A program made the translations under genes and the position numbers. A stretch of DNA of 64,000 bases from Oasisia sp. SBJ-2009 (Eukaryota > Annelida > Polychaeta > Sabellida > Siboglinidae), in the NCBI GenBank assembly GCA_964017155.1, contig OZ024854.1, positions 49,792,067-49,856,066 on the forward strand, given 5' to 3'. Below, one piece after another: positions 1-12,800 of the stretch. Every line of letters begins with the position of its first letter. The stretch's first letter is position 1. The notes beneath the pieces were generated by a model. The model made no database searches and was not told where the DNA came from. It saw nothing but the letters and a program-made list of their open reading frames with translations.

Positions 1-1500
1 CAGAAGTCACCATGCATTCCCTCCCCTACGAAGTCAGCAACATCAACTAACAACAACAACAAGGAACAACAACAAACAGCACAAGTAAACTGCCTGCTGA
101 TAAACATCTTAGAGGATCCACCTGAGAACGTAGGCAACAGCTTACCTTTCAGCACAGGTAAACGCACCACAGGTGTGCGGCCAGACCTTGTGTATCCCGT
201 CTGTCAACACAGCAGAGCCTCGAGTCCCGATGCAGATGTAAATCCTCCCTGCCTGCCACTAATCAGCGGACCACAAAGGTGAAGTGCTGCTCTCCACAGA
301 GTGCCTGCCTCGCCCAAGTAGCCAAGTAGAAGTTGCTCAAGTCAAGAGTCTTCAACTGTCGAACTCCCAACGACTACGTAAACAATCCAATAGTCGGTAG
401 TCCCTGGCTGTGATCTCTGCACGATTTCCTGATTGCGGTGACAAAAACTCGCGCAAGTGTTTAATATACACACAGTGATTCCATCGCACGTGTGTTGAGG
501 TGTGTAGAAATGCGGCCACTGTACATTGTGGGGAACGCGATGGACACCCGTGACTGTTCACTCCGGTCTGCCTCGACTCACAGCCACTGTCACACTGGCC
601 ACACCGGCACAGTAGCACCTCCCAAAATACTACCGAATTACTACCACATAGCCCGTCCATTCAGGCGTGACCAATGCCACACCACCACACCACACACGCA
701 ATGCTTTGCTTCACACAACCGATTTGCTTTGTAAGACCGACCGCCGCACTCCAGCGACTACCCACAATGCCGCAGGGGCTGGGCGAAGGTAACGGGACCT
801 GGCACCAAAGAAGTCAAGTGGTGCAGCGGTGGTGCTGTGGGGTGGTAACAGCCCACGCTGCTCCCTCGGTCAACATAAAGCTGCACCCTCGGGGCATCTT
901 CCTGTATCAAAGGATACCCCTCAGACCAGTCATGTCACTGCATTGGAGGATGAATCACTAATGACCGCCCAGATGTGACTGGCCATGTAGTGGCAGCCTC
1001 ATTTGCATCACATCGCCACTGCCCACCATCACCTCCTGACCCCTGACCCCTGACCTCACCCACGGTAGAGATTACAATCTGTTCCCACAATTACTGGCAA
1101 TATCAGCAGCGATTGTGTTTTGCAATTAGCATATATTCTGTAAAGCATACCCTTCTGACAGCTCAAGTTCCGTGTCACAGAAAAACTTGTCTCATCACCA
1201 GAAACACAGCATTATTACAAGTACTAAGGTTGTTTTGGGTAAGTTTTTTTCATCCAATTCATGCAGAAAAACATTACGTGTCAACCAATTTAAATTGTTG
1301 GTGGTTCCTACAATATACTTTCTTATATTCTTTAAACAATAGCATTTCTATCTACATACTGAGTAATCATATATCTGAAAGTCTCAATGCAACAAACAGT
1401 TCATTCTACAATTAATCAAAAACTTGGTGTGATATCTGCTTTTTCCTGACAAATCACATGTACAATACTGTCCATCTGAAGTCATCAGCCACAGGCTCCA
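1..1500. other. Non-coding stretch, no supported gene
   Basis: Open frames here are short, overlap on both strands and resemble no family. A minus-strand donor-like GTAAGC at 145-140 follows a small interval (200-146) with an acceptor-like AG, but it is only 55 bases and two frames stay open, so I do not call it an exon. Bases 600-720 are rich in CAC/ACC triplets. Confidence 0.5.
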
Positions 1501-1544
1501 CTAACAGTTAGAGTCGACTGGGCCCATCCCATCAGCACTTAGAA

Positions 1545-1703
1545 TCCTACAACCTTCTCAAATAGCACACAGACACCTGCCAGCGACTACAATTGCATTA
1601 TTCACACACCCTCGCAGCCTTCAAACACCGCAAGAAACACCTCAAAAAAGAACTGTCAACCCTCGCCACAGTTGGGAAAAAGTCAGCCTCCCAATCCTAT
1701 TAG
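1545..1703 (+). mobile_element. Decayed LINE reverse-transcriptase C-terminal end
   Basis: With one frameshift the translation reads LPATTIALFT then TLAAFKHRKKHLKKEL and stops at 1701-1703. The pattern LP..., a short gap, then L-x-x-FK-x-R-x-K-x-HL is the usual C-terminus of non-LTR retrotransposon polyproteins (established knowledge of CR1/Jockey-type LINEs). The conserved WN before LP is lost and the frame is broken, so this is a dead 5'-truncated copy. The clade cannot be told from so little sequence. Confidence 0.42.
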
Positions 1704-4700
1704 TTAGTCACCACCTCCGAAAACAAAGTATTTTTGATGTAAACCGATACCCTAAGTGTGCACAGACCTGTTCACCCAGGGGCAAGTTTCACACGAGGAA
1801 GCTGCAAACGTTATCGCCCCCGGCCCAACACCTGCCACAGTGTGCCGGCGGTCGTAACGTCCCGTTAACAATTACAGTTAAAACACCACAATAACACTCA
1901 CAGTTTACGTTTAATTGGCCTCATACAGCCGCCGCTGTGACAAAGCCATTCCGTTGTTTTGTGCAGCGACGTGCAAATTAACGATCGCGAAGTCGGTCGG
2001 AGGTTGAAACGTCGACGTTATGACCGATAAATACCTGCACGACATGGTCACGACCGTCATCATGTGCGAAGAACAACATTGTCTGACTTGAAATTGATAC
2101 ACACAGTGCTGCCGTGTGGAGCGTCTCGGCTTTGAAGTCTTATAATTAGTACCTAGAAGCCGTTACAAACACCACAGCAACAATGCCATTTGTCATTTGG
2201 TCGATGTGAAGCAGACGTTACCTGTAGCGACTGCCTGTCCCCAGACGTCCACCGTCACCGGATACCACAGTGTCTGTCCCCACCGCACAATAATATATAT
2301 ATCGCAAGATGTGTTTCATAACTCTAGATAAACACAGACATCTGAGAGGGCTGAAATGAGAGACAAAACAGAAGCCAATGCCTCTTAGGTGGCGTTATCA
2401 GTCCATCGATCCCTGCACTGTTTGTTGCTGGTGTTGTTCAGACAAGGAGAAGTACAGCCGCAGAGATAACTCTGTCACTGGCGCTGCCAAACTACTTCAT
2501 TGCCACTGTCCAACGCGTTCATAATCTCCATGTTCACACTGTAAACACCGACATGTTGATATCTCTCAGTGCGAGCTGATAGCAGCCACAAAAACCAACA
2601 TTTGCTGACAGATGCTTAGATTAGAGAAGTACCAGTGGCTGGCGCTGGTTCATTGGCTCAATGGGAATGGGAAATACAAACCGCACTCAGTCTAGAACAA
2701 CGACTCTGACATGATACATGCATCTGACCAACTGCTATGTGACACCTGGTTTTTATTAGGTAACCTTTTCATGTTAGCGTCTTCCTGGATTCTTTCTGGC
2801 AATGGTTATGAATCGGGAAGTATTCTGTGTATCATCTTAACTGCAGAGACATCTGTTCTACTGGGAGAGGGACAGAGTGAACCAGAAATGTGACTGAAAG
2901 TAGAGATATTAGAAGAGTTAGTTATAGGAAGAACACAGAAGAGTTAGAAATCATATGTAATGGAGAAATACAAGACGGACCAACTCTCGAAGACAGCTAC
3001 AGCTATGATGGGAATCTGGCCTGACTTCTCTTCATTACATACAACAATTATGTATACACTTTCTACACAAATCCAGACACTTTCAAGTGGACAACCTGAC
3101 TTCCGTTCACGTTTACTTAGAGCACTTTGAACATGGTTCAATAAATTCTAACACAAACATCACAGTCCATCCCGACATTCAGTATAAACGCACACAAATC
3201 AATATAGCAGCGAAGTGACGGCAAACCAGAAATGTGATTACGAGTGCCGAGTGAGACGGCTCCCAAATTGTCCCCAGTTGCTCCCAGCTACATGGCTGGA
3301 AGTGGAATCCACTCCCGATTACGTATTCACCCCATCCCCGCGGAATAATTGGCATCAGGAGAAGCATATCAATGATCATGTCGCACGTCTTCACGTCTTT
3401 CACAGTCGAACCGACGATGCTAACCTGACAGATTCATTAGATCTGTACACTGCCAGCGTGCCCGTGGCTCATGGTGCAGTCACCCTGCCCATCCTGTTTC
3501 ATTCATGTTGTCTGTCAATACCTTGAATCGGTGTCCTCCGTTTCTGTTTCCGTGAAATCGACGTGCCTGAGCAGCTGGCTGAAGTGAGAAGTTATTAAGT
3601 TTTGCGGAGGATGCGCGTTGCCCCGACCACGAGAATTTACACACTCATTAGACGAAATCTCAGTCATCTCGCTTTCAAAGTTGACACTTGCCGCTGAGCA
3701 TTGTACATCACTAATGTAGCATTAATCATTAACAACACAAACACCTAGTACATCTTGGTGCGATCTCACTTCACTGTCAAATCATGATTTAAATCTCACA
3801 TGCAGTTTATTTCAAGCTTGTTTCTTATCTGTTCTGTTTTGCTGTGAACTATATTTATGTCGTTTCTTTGCAAGTCCCTTTTGCGCGTGCTTTCAATGCG
3901 ATTGCCTTAGAAGTGTGCAGAAATGACTGCCTCACTTGGCTGAGCAGAAAGACTGCTTCAAGAACGGCAAATTGAGCCTCCTTTTGACGATGAATCATGC
4001 AACATTAACTGCGTACCATACTGGGGATGGATGAATCGCTGACTATAAACACGTAAGTTCCAGCAATTCAGTGAAAGCTGTCATGCATGATGAAGCAGCC
4101 ACTGCATTCTTGAAGTCTGAACCGAACTGGCTGTCGTTAATGATCCAACAGAATCGCTCCTCAACTGAAGCAGAAGGACTTGGCACCTTCCTGACAACTG
4201 CACGCTGCCTGTTCACCCGTCCATGCGCACCCCCGTGTCTTTTCCATCAACACAAACATGCAAGTTACAAAATGCCTTTTAGTTTGTGTCCCTGCCTCAC
4301 GGCGCTCATATATCTTGGTATCAAATCCAATGTCGCCTGCACAGATGAAGTCTAACGTGAGCCCGGCCTGGTCCCTGGAGAACAAACCGAGACAGAAGCG
4401 ACATGGAAACGTTATTTACTCGACGCTTTTTGTTCGATGTCGCCATCGAGTGAAATGCATCCGTGAAACCAAATTCAGGAACACGAGAGCAATCTGGCAG
4501 AGTGCTCGACAGACCTCGGTCAATCAAACCCACAGATGAACAAATTGACAATCCTGTAGACAGTTAATCAAATGTAGCCAGCAGTAAACTGATCCCAAAC
4601 TAACACAAAGGCAGGTCTGGTTATTAGAGCCTAGGCCTAAGTTAGGTTTACTTATAAGAACGTAATCATTATAAAAATATTGGTAACAATAATTCTGTTA

Positions 4701-5087
4701 ATAAAATAATTTCAAGCAAACATGATATATCTATATATATATACAAGTGCAGATATTAACATATATGAAAGGAAACAGTTTAAAAGTATTATATAAGTAT
4801 TAATGGTAATGGCATCTCTAATGACCCATTTTGTAGCCCACATGTGTTCTCAGCGGAACACAGTTTACCCAAAGATAAACTTCCAACACAACACTGGTGT
4901 CTACTGGTGCACGTCTGAGCTTTCTGATTAGTTTTAAATCGTCTCAAAGGTGCAGCAACATAAAGCACAACTAAGCTGTTAGCACCTTCCTAGACCACTC
5001 GAACGACAAAACAAATATGTCGTCATCCTCCTGCACATTAGCCGGTGTACAGCAGGTGTCTAGGATTCATCTCACTCAATGCGCTGC
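1704..5087. other. Non-coding stretch, no supported gene
   Basis: Mixed sequence without recognisable proteins. Bases 1,780-2,110 and 3,290-3,660 are more CpG-rich than their surroundings but show no clear motif cluster. The stretch from 4,640 to 4,800 is very AT-rich with a short (TA) run near 4,730. Open frames of 60-100 codons occur on both strands with no family resemblance or splice-site support. Confidence 0.5.
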
Positions 5088-5149
5088 CATCCTTAATTCC
5101 CTCTCAATGAGTTTTCTCACATCCTTAATTCCCTCTCAATGAGTTCTCT
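5088..5149. repeat. Two-copy 32-bp tandem duplication
   Basis: The block starting CATCCTTAATTCCCTCTC is present twice in direct succession with a period of 32 bases. The copies differ by only one or two bases near their ends, suggesting a recent slippage-type duplication in non-coding DNA. Confidence 0.85.
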
Positions 5150-8100
5150 GTGAGCATGCACTTGGACACAGCCTGGTAGGGTGAACAAATCCTGAGGCAT
5201 GACAAATACATCAGCGTGCTTTGTATAACCACAACAAAAACCCAAGATCACGTACGTCTTATCTGTCGAAAAGGACTTAAATATAAAATGCAGACATACT
5301 GAAGTAGATCAGTTTAGGGAACATAAATTATGATGCATGATTTCATTAAAGTTTACCACTTGACATGCATTTCATATTTTTGACACGGGTGATAACGTCC
5401 TAACAATTTGAATGATACAACTCATATTTGTTAAACGTGTGAATTCCCAGAGGATAAAAAGGTAACAAGCTGCAGCATTAGTTCATTAATCACCTGAAAC
5501 AATTTCTATAAAACATGGATCCCATGTCTATATTTCACAGGGTCCATTTTCCTAGCTGATGCAGAACTGTGTGTAATGAGTATACTGTGAATTCGACTCT
5601 CCAAAATGGACTATACCATCCAGGCCACAACCAAAATAAAAAAACAAACATGTCATTACATGAAGTCTGTCAGAGATAACATTTGTCATGTTGTGGCAGC
5701 GACCAATGCCCTTTCTACTCAAGTGTAACAGTCAAATATTGCACCACTCTAAAAATGACTGAAGATCATTGATTCCCGGGAAGGTCATTGATTCTCGTGA
5801 GAGTTCCTAGCACAAGGGCAGTGCATTCCATTTCTGGTGCTACATTATGATAGTTTTTGCAGCTTAAAACATTATTCTGTTATCTGAAATGGCAATTTGT
5901 TTGGGGATGACAACTATATTTCACATAGTGGGGACAAGCCAGTGAAACCAGAAATGACACATTTCTTTTGGAGAACTGTTATTTAATTTCTGTAAAATCT
6001 TTCAATAAACCATTAAATATGAGTGAAAAGGGCAAACTACACACATAAAAACTGATTTGGGACATTTCAAGTAAAACTGCTCAGTAAAACTACACTTAAA
6101 CATGAAGCTAAATATAATGTAACTGTGTCACATCATCTGAGGAGAGTAAGTTTTCTCAGAGGAAAGCAGTTGCTGAAAATGTTGTCACTGTCATTTGTAA
6201 TTGCAACAGGCTGCTACATCAAGGTAAACAACCATTTAGTGGTGCACTATTGCGTACCTTCTGTGTTATGTTTTGGGAACGCAACTGACATGTCATAAAC
6301 ACCAGCACCTGAAAACTGCACCCCACAAAATTACATAATTGAAATGCTTCAGTGTAAAGCCTACTCTGACTACTGACCAATGGCCACCACAGTAGGGCTA
6401 CCACTGACCACCACAGCCTTGCTGGGAGACCAAACCACAGCCACCAGCCACACAGAAGGCCACTGTGGCTGATACCAGTCATAATTGGGGGGATGTGACA
6501 ATAAAAGACCTTCTGTGAACACATTCAGCCTAATTACCACGGTAACAGCCCGGGTTCACACAAAGGAGGGTGCTGTGAAATGACATGGGAAAATTGCAGC
6601 TCTGTACATGGACATGGGCAGTCCTGTTTGATGCTGGACCGCAAATTTGTGGTCATTAAACGGTGTGGTTGTGAAAGTGAATTTGCTGCAGGCTATGAAA
6701 CCTGGCCGGTTGACGAAGGACGCTTTACAGACTGTATACTGGTTGGTTCTTGCTGTCTGGAGAGTACGCTGGCTGTTATATGACATGATCACACACAAAA
6801 TCCCACTGAACAATGGACGTAACACTTATAGATATAATAGATAATTTTATTTCATGTTTATGTTATCATCCACATTGCTACTGCTAACAAATTGTCACAG
6901 ACCAACACCAAACATTGCTGCAACATGGATATTCTGTCAACAGCATGACGTTAAAATATTAATTCTGAAAAAAGTTACATCGTTCAGACATAACCTGTGT
7001 AATCGGCAAAAACCTCTATCCAGTCACTTACATACTCAGTATATTGCAAGATTAGCATCCAAGTTACTACATATCCACACTGTTAGCAAAGTCACACAAA
7101 ACACATACAAACATGTCTGCAACTTAAATATTTGTATACAATTACTGAGCTTTTAAAACACTGATCACTACTGATAATTTGACACAACAAAAAATAAATA
7201 ATAAATATCACCCCGTTGTTACCCCACATCAACTAGAGTACCTGTAACAATGATTTAGCACCTGCAGTCTCGTCTCATCTACCCCAACCCTGCCGACCAT
7301 AAACCCTGTTAGATGGGAGACAGACTACAGACCACCCTACCTGTGATCCCAGCAGCTGCTACAGTGTGTGTCTGGTTGCCCATAACTCCACCCCAGCCCC
7401 CATAAAACCCCATAAAGCGCAGCAGCATGCCCTTGCCCCTGGCATAAAGCCACAGTGCGAGACCCGGTGAGGAATCAACCTGCTCCCCTGTGATTAACGG
7501 CACAAGTTATTTCCTGGCCACCACAACCATTTCCTGGGGAACTTCAGTTGCTATCTTGATGGAAAACTACATCACTGAGAGTTGAGTAACGACTGGGAAA
7601 AGGTTGGGAAAAGGCTGGAACGTCATGGGAACCATGTTTGTGGTGAAACTCCTTCAAGGGAGGAAGGTATGTATGTGCATTCAGTACTGAGAATGCAAAT
7701 GATCTATGGGTAACGGCTTATCTGTCCATAAGGTAACATTTTGGGGAGTTTCATAATTAGCATCTACACGCAAACAGGGGTCAGAATATACGAAAATGTT
7801 GTTCTAACTCAAGTCGAATTAGCAGTTTTCAGTTTTAGCATCTTCTGGTTTAACAAACATGACTAAATGTTTTAAAGTTTACAACTTCTACGTAAAGGTT
7901 TAGAGACAGTGCAGGAACTGTAGGGGAGGAATAAAACGGAAATCGAGCGTCAATATCAAACAACGCCGAACTCACCCCAGAGAGCAAGGGCAAGGAAGGG
8001 GCGAAGAACAACAACACCCTATCTTCGAACATCTCCAACTGTGCATTGTAATCCACCAATGACATCACACGCTCAACTGACTTAGTCTCAGATTACTTCA

Positions 8101-9594
8101 GCTTTTGACACTAGAATTTCGCTTTCCTGAAAAACAGTTATAATCACATCGTGACTATCAATGACCGTGGGAATTTCGTGTATAGAAAAAGGAAGAATGT
8201 ACACAGAAAGGTATCGCTAAACAGCCACGCATTTAGACCCTGTAACCCCTCTGTACCTGGGGTGACCAAGGTTCAGCTCTATCATAACCCCAACCGTGTG
8301 ACATCTAAAGGGCAAATGATCAACTTAGCTCAGGTTGTGACAAATTCACTGCTTTCACTGGCTCAGGATTATGGTAACACCCATTTTTAATAAACTCATT
8401 CGTTATTTAATTGATTTATTTACAACTGTGAAAACCACCTACAAATACAGGTGAAACCTCCAGAAAGAAGACTTGCAACTGAAGATAAGTATTAAGTCAT
8501 AATCCGGTGATTGTTCTAAAATCATTCATAACCCCATAACACAACTTGTTGACACAAACACCCAAGAACCCTTTTACTGATTTCAATTAATACTTAATGA
8601 CGTTTTATTCAAAGAAGTCATTGAATATTAATTTAACTCAAAATAAACAATGTAAAATAAAACATATAACCTGACCCACAAAACTGTAATCTGAACTATT
8701 TAGTTAATACGATTGAATAAATCAGAATAAACTTAAGCACGATGCTCTCTTTCCACAATCTATCCCCCCATGGCAAAACAACAGAGATGTAAGAATGGTG
8801 AGTCCAGCTGCCAGCAAGATAATTAACTGCCACTTGCAAGTGTCAGTCGCCCTAAGAACCCCTCCTCATCTACACACCCCTATTGTTTGTTTATCAATAA
8901 ATGTCAACAGGATCAGCCCTGAGTGTATGACCTCAGCATCTATATGCACACAATAATAAACAAAGGCACACACTGAATATCACTTTCACCTTTGAACTTC
9001 CACATCCCAAACAGAGTAGATGTATTCAAGTCACAATCTGATATCCCCTATCAGGTTCTATGTTGAGTTCTTTATCAGCACTTGTGAAATCTGCCATTGT
9101 TTCTACCCTTTGTTTGTCATTTCTATTAATTCAAACGACAACAGCGACACCACATTGACCACTACAAACCGGATTGGGCAACAATGCAGATGTTATCTCA
9201 CCAAGTATGTACTGTTGGAAAAAAATACTATTTGTTTTGTTTTATAACAACCAATTGTCATCCTGGCAACACAGTGCAGCACGTACACAAGACTGAAAGA
9301 CTGTGTAAAGTGAGATCTTGAAAGAGCAGGTACAAAGTGACAAAAATTGAAGAGAATAGCAGAGAAAGCCAGCTGACCAGTACGTGACATAACCCGTCTG
9401 ACAAGGGAACAGAGTAAGAAGTCTTAACAGAAAAACTGACTGTTCCCCTCCTATTAGTTGCTCAACTCTCACAATCCACAACATAGGAACCAGGACAATG
9501 AACTGCTGAGAAATATTTTCAAAACAACATCCGCAAATCAACTATTTACACTGAATGTACTACAACAACAAAAATACCCCAACCCTGTTGCTAA
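5150..9594. other. Non-coding stretch, no supported gene
   Basis: AT-rich, no recognised protein. The best isolated coding hint is on the minus strand at 8,065-7,976: an ATG opens 30 codons beginning MSLVDYNAQLEMFEDRVLL and ends exactly at a good donor (GTGAGT). It has no recognised homology and no supporting downstream exon, so it is reported only as a finding. Bases 7,260-7,500 are C/A-rich without clear repeat structure. Confidence 0.45.
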
Positions 9595-9850
9595 ACAATT
9601 GGCACAAATCCCATAATTGCCGCCGAAAATAGTCTGCATGCCGACGGCAAAAATAAAGGTGAAAACTTTCACACGACTTCAAGACAAAAACGTACACGGA
9701 GCCACGCGATCAGTCGACGTCGCACTACACAGATGTTATCACGCCCCAGTGCAACGGCATCATTATGCGAAATGACGAGGCTGAAACACCCAATGCGATA
9801 ATTACAGCTTGCTGGTGTGCGTGATGTGCGAACATAGACACCATCCACCC
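9595..9850. promoter_or_regulatory. Candidate cis-regulatory island
   Basis: CpG content rises sharply relative to both flanks (many CG dinucleotides in GCCGACGG, CACGCGATC, GTCGACGTCGC). There is no open frame with coding character and no tandem repeat. Such islands within long AT-rich introns are often conserved enhancers, but conservation cannot be tested here. Call is inference from composition alone. Confidence 0.22.
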
Positions 9851-9994
9851 CATTCTGGGTGACGGGGGTAGGGTTACCCGTCCTACCCCATACTTATGAA
9901 GCTGTAAAGGTCACCCCTGTCTACCCACCTGTCAGCTGCACTTTTTCCACCCTGTCTGTCTGTCGGCATCCATTTCCCCCAAATTATATAACCC

Positions 9995-10110
9995 CAAGTG
10001 CACCGCACCACCAGTGTCATTCCGCTATACCTACTTCGCGTCATAGCTACCTCCCAATGCAGCTACTTCCTATTATAGCTACTTTTCATTCCCGCTATAG
10101 CTACTTATTA
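9995..10110. repeat. Imperfect short tandem repeat around TAGCTACTT
   Basis: The motif TAGCTACTT and close variants (TACCTACTT, TAGCTACCT, CAGCTACTT) occur five times at intervals of roughly 17-23 bases. It reads as a degenerate minisatellite in non-coding DNA. Confidence 0.5.
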
Positions 10111-10539
10111 AGTTTGACAGTTGAATTAGTCCTGCTTTAACACTTTTTTCAAATTATCTATTTTAGGAAGGGGGCAGGAGGTGGGGAGCATGAATTATTT
10201 CAGTTTGATTGAAGATATGTTGACATCTGATAAAGCAGTTGTCTCCTGTCATGCCTCCATCAGTTGTGCATGTTGATTTAGTTAATGGCACTTCATGGGT
10301 TTTGTGAGACATTTTAGGTAAATGTATTACAGTACTTTGGGTAGAAAATCATTTCCTTGACATGTGAAAAAAAACAATGGTCAAATCATGTGAACCATTG
10401 AGTAGACTGGATCCAATGTCATGCATCAAAACGTCAACAACTCATGCACACTGCAACACTAAAAATGTATAATACAAATGGATTTTTTTGTTCCTATCAA
10501 CTATTTTACCAATATAGGGATATAGGACCCGGATGTGCA

Positions 10540-11085
10540 TTACGCCTCCATAGATGTGTATGCAGTAGCATGCACGCAGCAAGACCTCCACACAAGCAAC
10601 ATGCACGGTTCACTTGACGACAAATCTACGCAGTTGATCGTGTTAACAAAACACACCAGAATCTAGCCACAAGAATACAACACAAATTACCCACTACACG
10701 CCACACTCCAAACACGACCACAACAGATACTATCATGCGCATAATAGGGCGCGCAGCTTTTTCCCACACTCCGATCATAACGTCCATTCATATCGCCCGA
10801 GTGTAATAACATTCTCTCGGTCCGCGTCGGTGTGTCCATGTCGGATTGTGTCGGTTTGCGTCGCCAACCGGACATGACAGACTAAATGCCAAATGACATT
10901 AATTACTGCTCGAGTTGCATAACGAGTCCATAAACCTGCCTATCACGACAGATTTATTTCAACGCTGTATCAGTCGGATGCATAAACTCAGCAGTCGGGT
11001 CCTAACATGATTAAAACACGCAACGATTCAGTCGAGTCGACAGCTACACACTGGATGTCAGTCTTAATAATTAACACAGTCCCGT
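10540..11085. promoter_or_regulatory. Candidate cis-regulatory island
   Basis: Complex, non-repetitive sequence with raised CpG content. It contains an ATTAATTACTG homeodomain-type core near 10,897-10,907, CATAATAGGG near 10,740 and several CG-rich words such as GGTCCGCGTCGG. No frame looks coding on either strand. Enhancer status is inference from composition and motif content. Confidence 0.25.
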
Positions 11086-11129
11086 GTCAGACACAGAATT
11101 AACCGTCGTCAGACACAGAATTAACCGTC
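11086..11129. repeat. Two-copy 22-bp tandem duplication
   Basis: The 22-base unit starting GTCAGACACAGAATTAACC is present twice back to back with no mismatch. It sits at the edge of the CpG-richer island to its left. Confidence 0.85.
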
Positions 11130-12544
11130 GATGCCAGACTAATGAGAAGATATATTTGTCGCTTTGTCTGAAGTGCCACTCAATTGCCAGTGCAGATATT
11201 CCATGGTGCCTTAGTGTGCACAGGAGCAGCTGCCAAAACAATCCTCGTATCAATACTGACAATATATGTATTCGTTAAAATTATATGATTCATTGTACAG
11301 TTATTGCCAAATACAAGTTGTCTGCTTTTTCTGTTGGCAATTAGCAGTGATGTATCGACGCATCATCGTTCTCTTCCGACAGATTGCTGCGTCCTGCCTC
11401 TTGTGACAGTCCGTGTGAGATTATGAATGGGTGGAATTAAAACGAAAATGTTTAACAGTAAATCTACAAGAAAGGGCATCGGTGATCAAAGCAACGAGCA
11501 TCAAAGGGCAGGCGACTTTCCCGCAAATCATCTCACCTGACTAAGCAACCAACGGTGCTGACCCATGCATAATGCTATATATCAGATGAACACACAATAG
11601 CCACCGACATTCACAATCACGAGCACTTTACCAAGACAGAAAGAGATTATATCTATAAGTTTTTTTCGCGGCGCTTATGACAAGCAGATATGGAATGCAT
11701 CGATATAGAAGGTCAGGGCACTCGGTGAAAGTCTAGCGACAGGAAGCAAGTAGCCTGAGCAACTGCCAGAGGAAATGTGCTTCACCACAACATGGGAGGT
11801 ACTGACGTTTTTGCAAAGCCATAAACATCCTTCCTTGAAAGCAGGAAAACTGGGATGCAGTTATGGCCCGAACCGCAAACAGTTCTGGTAAACAGTAGGA
11901 ACTTCAAGGAATGCATGTTTCGGTCTTGATTTAATGAGTGCGTGGTTGTCACGGGTCCTGGGATCTGCGTGCCTGTCTTGGTGGTGACAAGTCAGTCAAA
12001 GTTATTTCCCATGGTTCATAAGTCAGGCATAAATTCACAGGGACATCAGTAAAGTTGGGTGGTATGACATTTGAAAAGGGACTATTTCCTTGTGAAACTT
12101 TAATCAAATACGCTGATTTTTAATTTAAGGATTAAGGCAATAAATACTTTTGACTAATTAAGAGTCACTATGTTTCAAAATTGGCGCCACTCATAAAAAC
12201 TACATCAAATTTCATCCAATATAATGCATAATTTTGATGTTGGCTTGGAGGAAATGACCTTTCAGTTTGTGTTACATTTGTTAAGTATATTAGATAAAAG
12301 ATAACATAAGATAATGTCAACACGATAGCCGCCTGTTCACAGTAATTATGAGATACTATGTCTGCTGTGATATGTGAGTGTGTGGTGATATGTGTGTATG
12401 TATCACAGTCAGCATGATCCTGCAGAATGTATTCACTGGACGGTACAAATGTCATAATTACACGGTATCTATGTCGGATGTGTGTATATCAAATACAACA
12501 TGAAAAAATGTGCTGGCCATGCCAGCAAAGTGATACCTGCCACT
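11130..12544. other. Non-coding stretch, no supported gene
   Basis: No recognised protein or RNA gene. A GTGAGA donor-like site exists on the minus strand near 11,534 but the sequence before it has no coding character. Bases 12,100-12,420 are AT-rich. Confidence 0.5.
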
Positions 12545-12800
12545 GCCACTCTCAAAGCCACAAACAATACCGCCACTCTCAAAACCACAAACAATACTGC
12601 CACTCTCAAAACCACAAACAATACTGCCACTCTCACAACCATAATACCATAATCACAACTGCCAATCTCACAACCATACCACTATTGCCACTCTCATAAA
12701 CACAACCACAACAGCCAATCTCTTAATCACAATCACAACTGCCACTCTTAAAACCATACCACCATTGCCACTCTCATCCACAACCACCATTGCCACTCCT
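12545..12800. repeat. Degenerate minisatellite, about 27-bp unit
   Basis: Units built around GCCACTCTCAAAACCACAAA recur about nine times. The first three or four are nearly identical at 27 bases apart; later ones diverge and change length (CCAATCTC and CCACTCCT variants). The array is translated in one frame as an NHKQYCHSQ-type low-complexity peptide, which is a by-product of the repeat and not a gene. Confidence 0.8.

Noticed and set aside
146..200. 55-base minus-strand exon with GTAAGC donor
   Set aside because: More than one frame is open, none is recognisable, and the phase needed to follow exon 2 of the PET-LIM gene hits a stop.
5000..5060. PET-domain DDDSG-type exon suggested by GATGACGAC on the minus strand
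   Set aside because: The translation (QEDDDIFVLSF) does not continue into the PET consensus.
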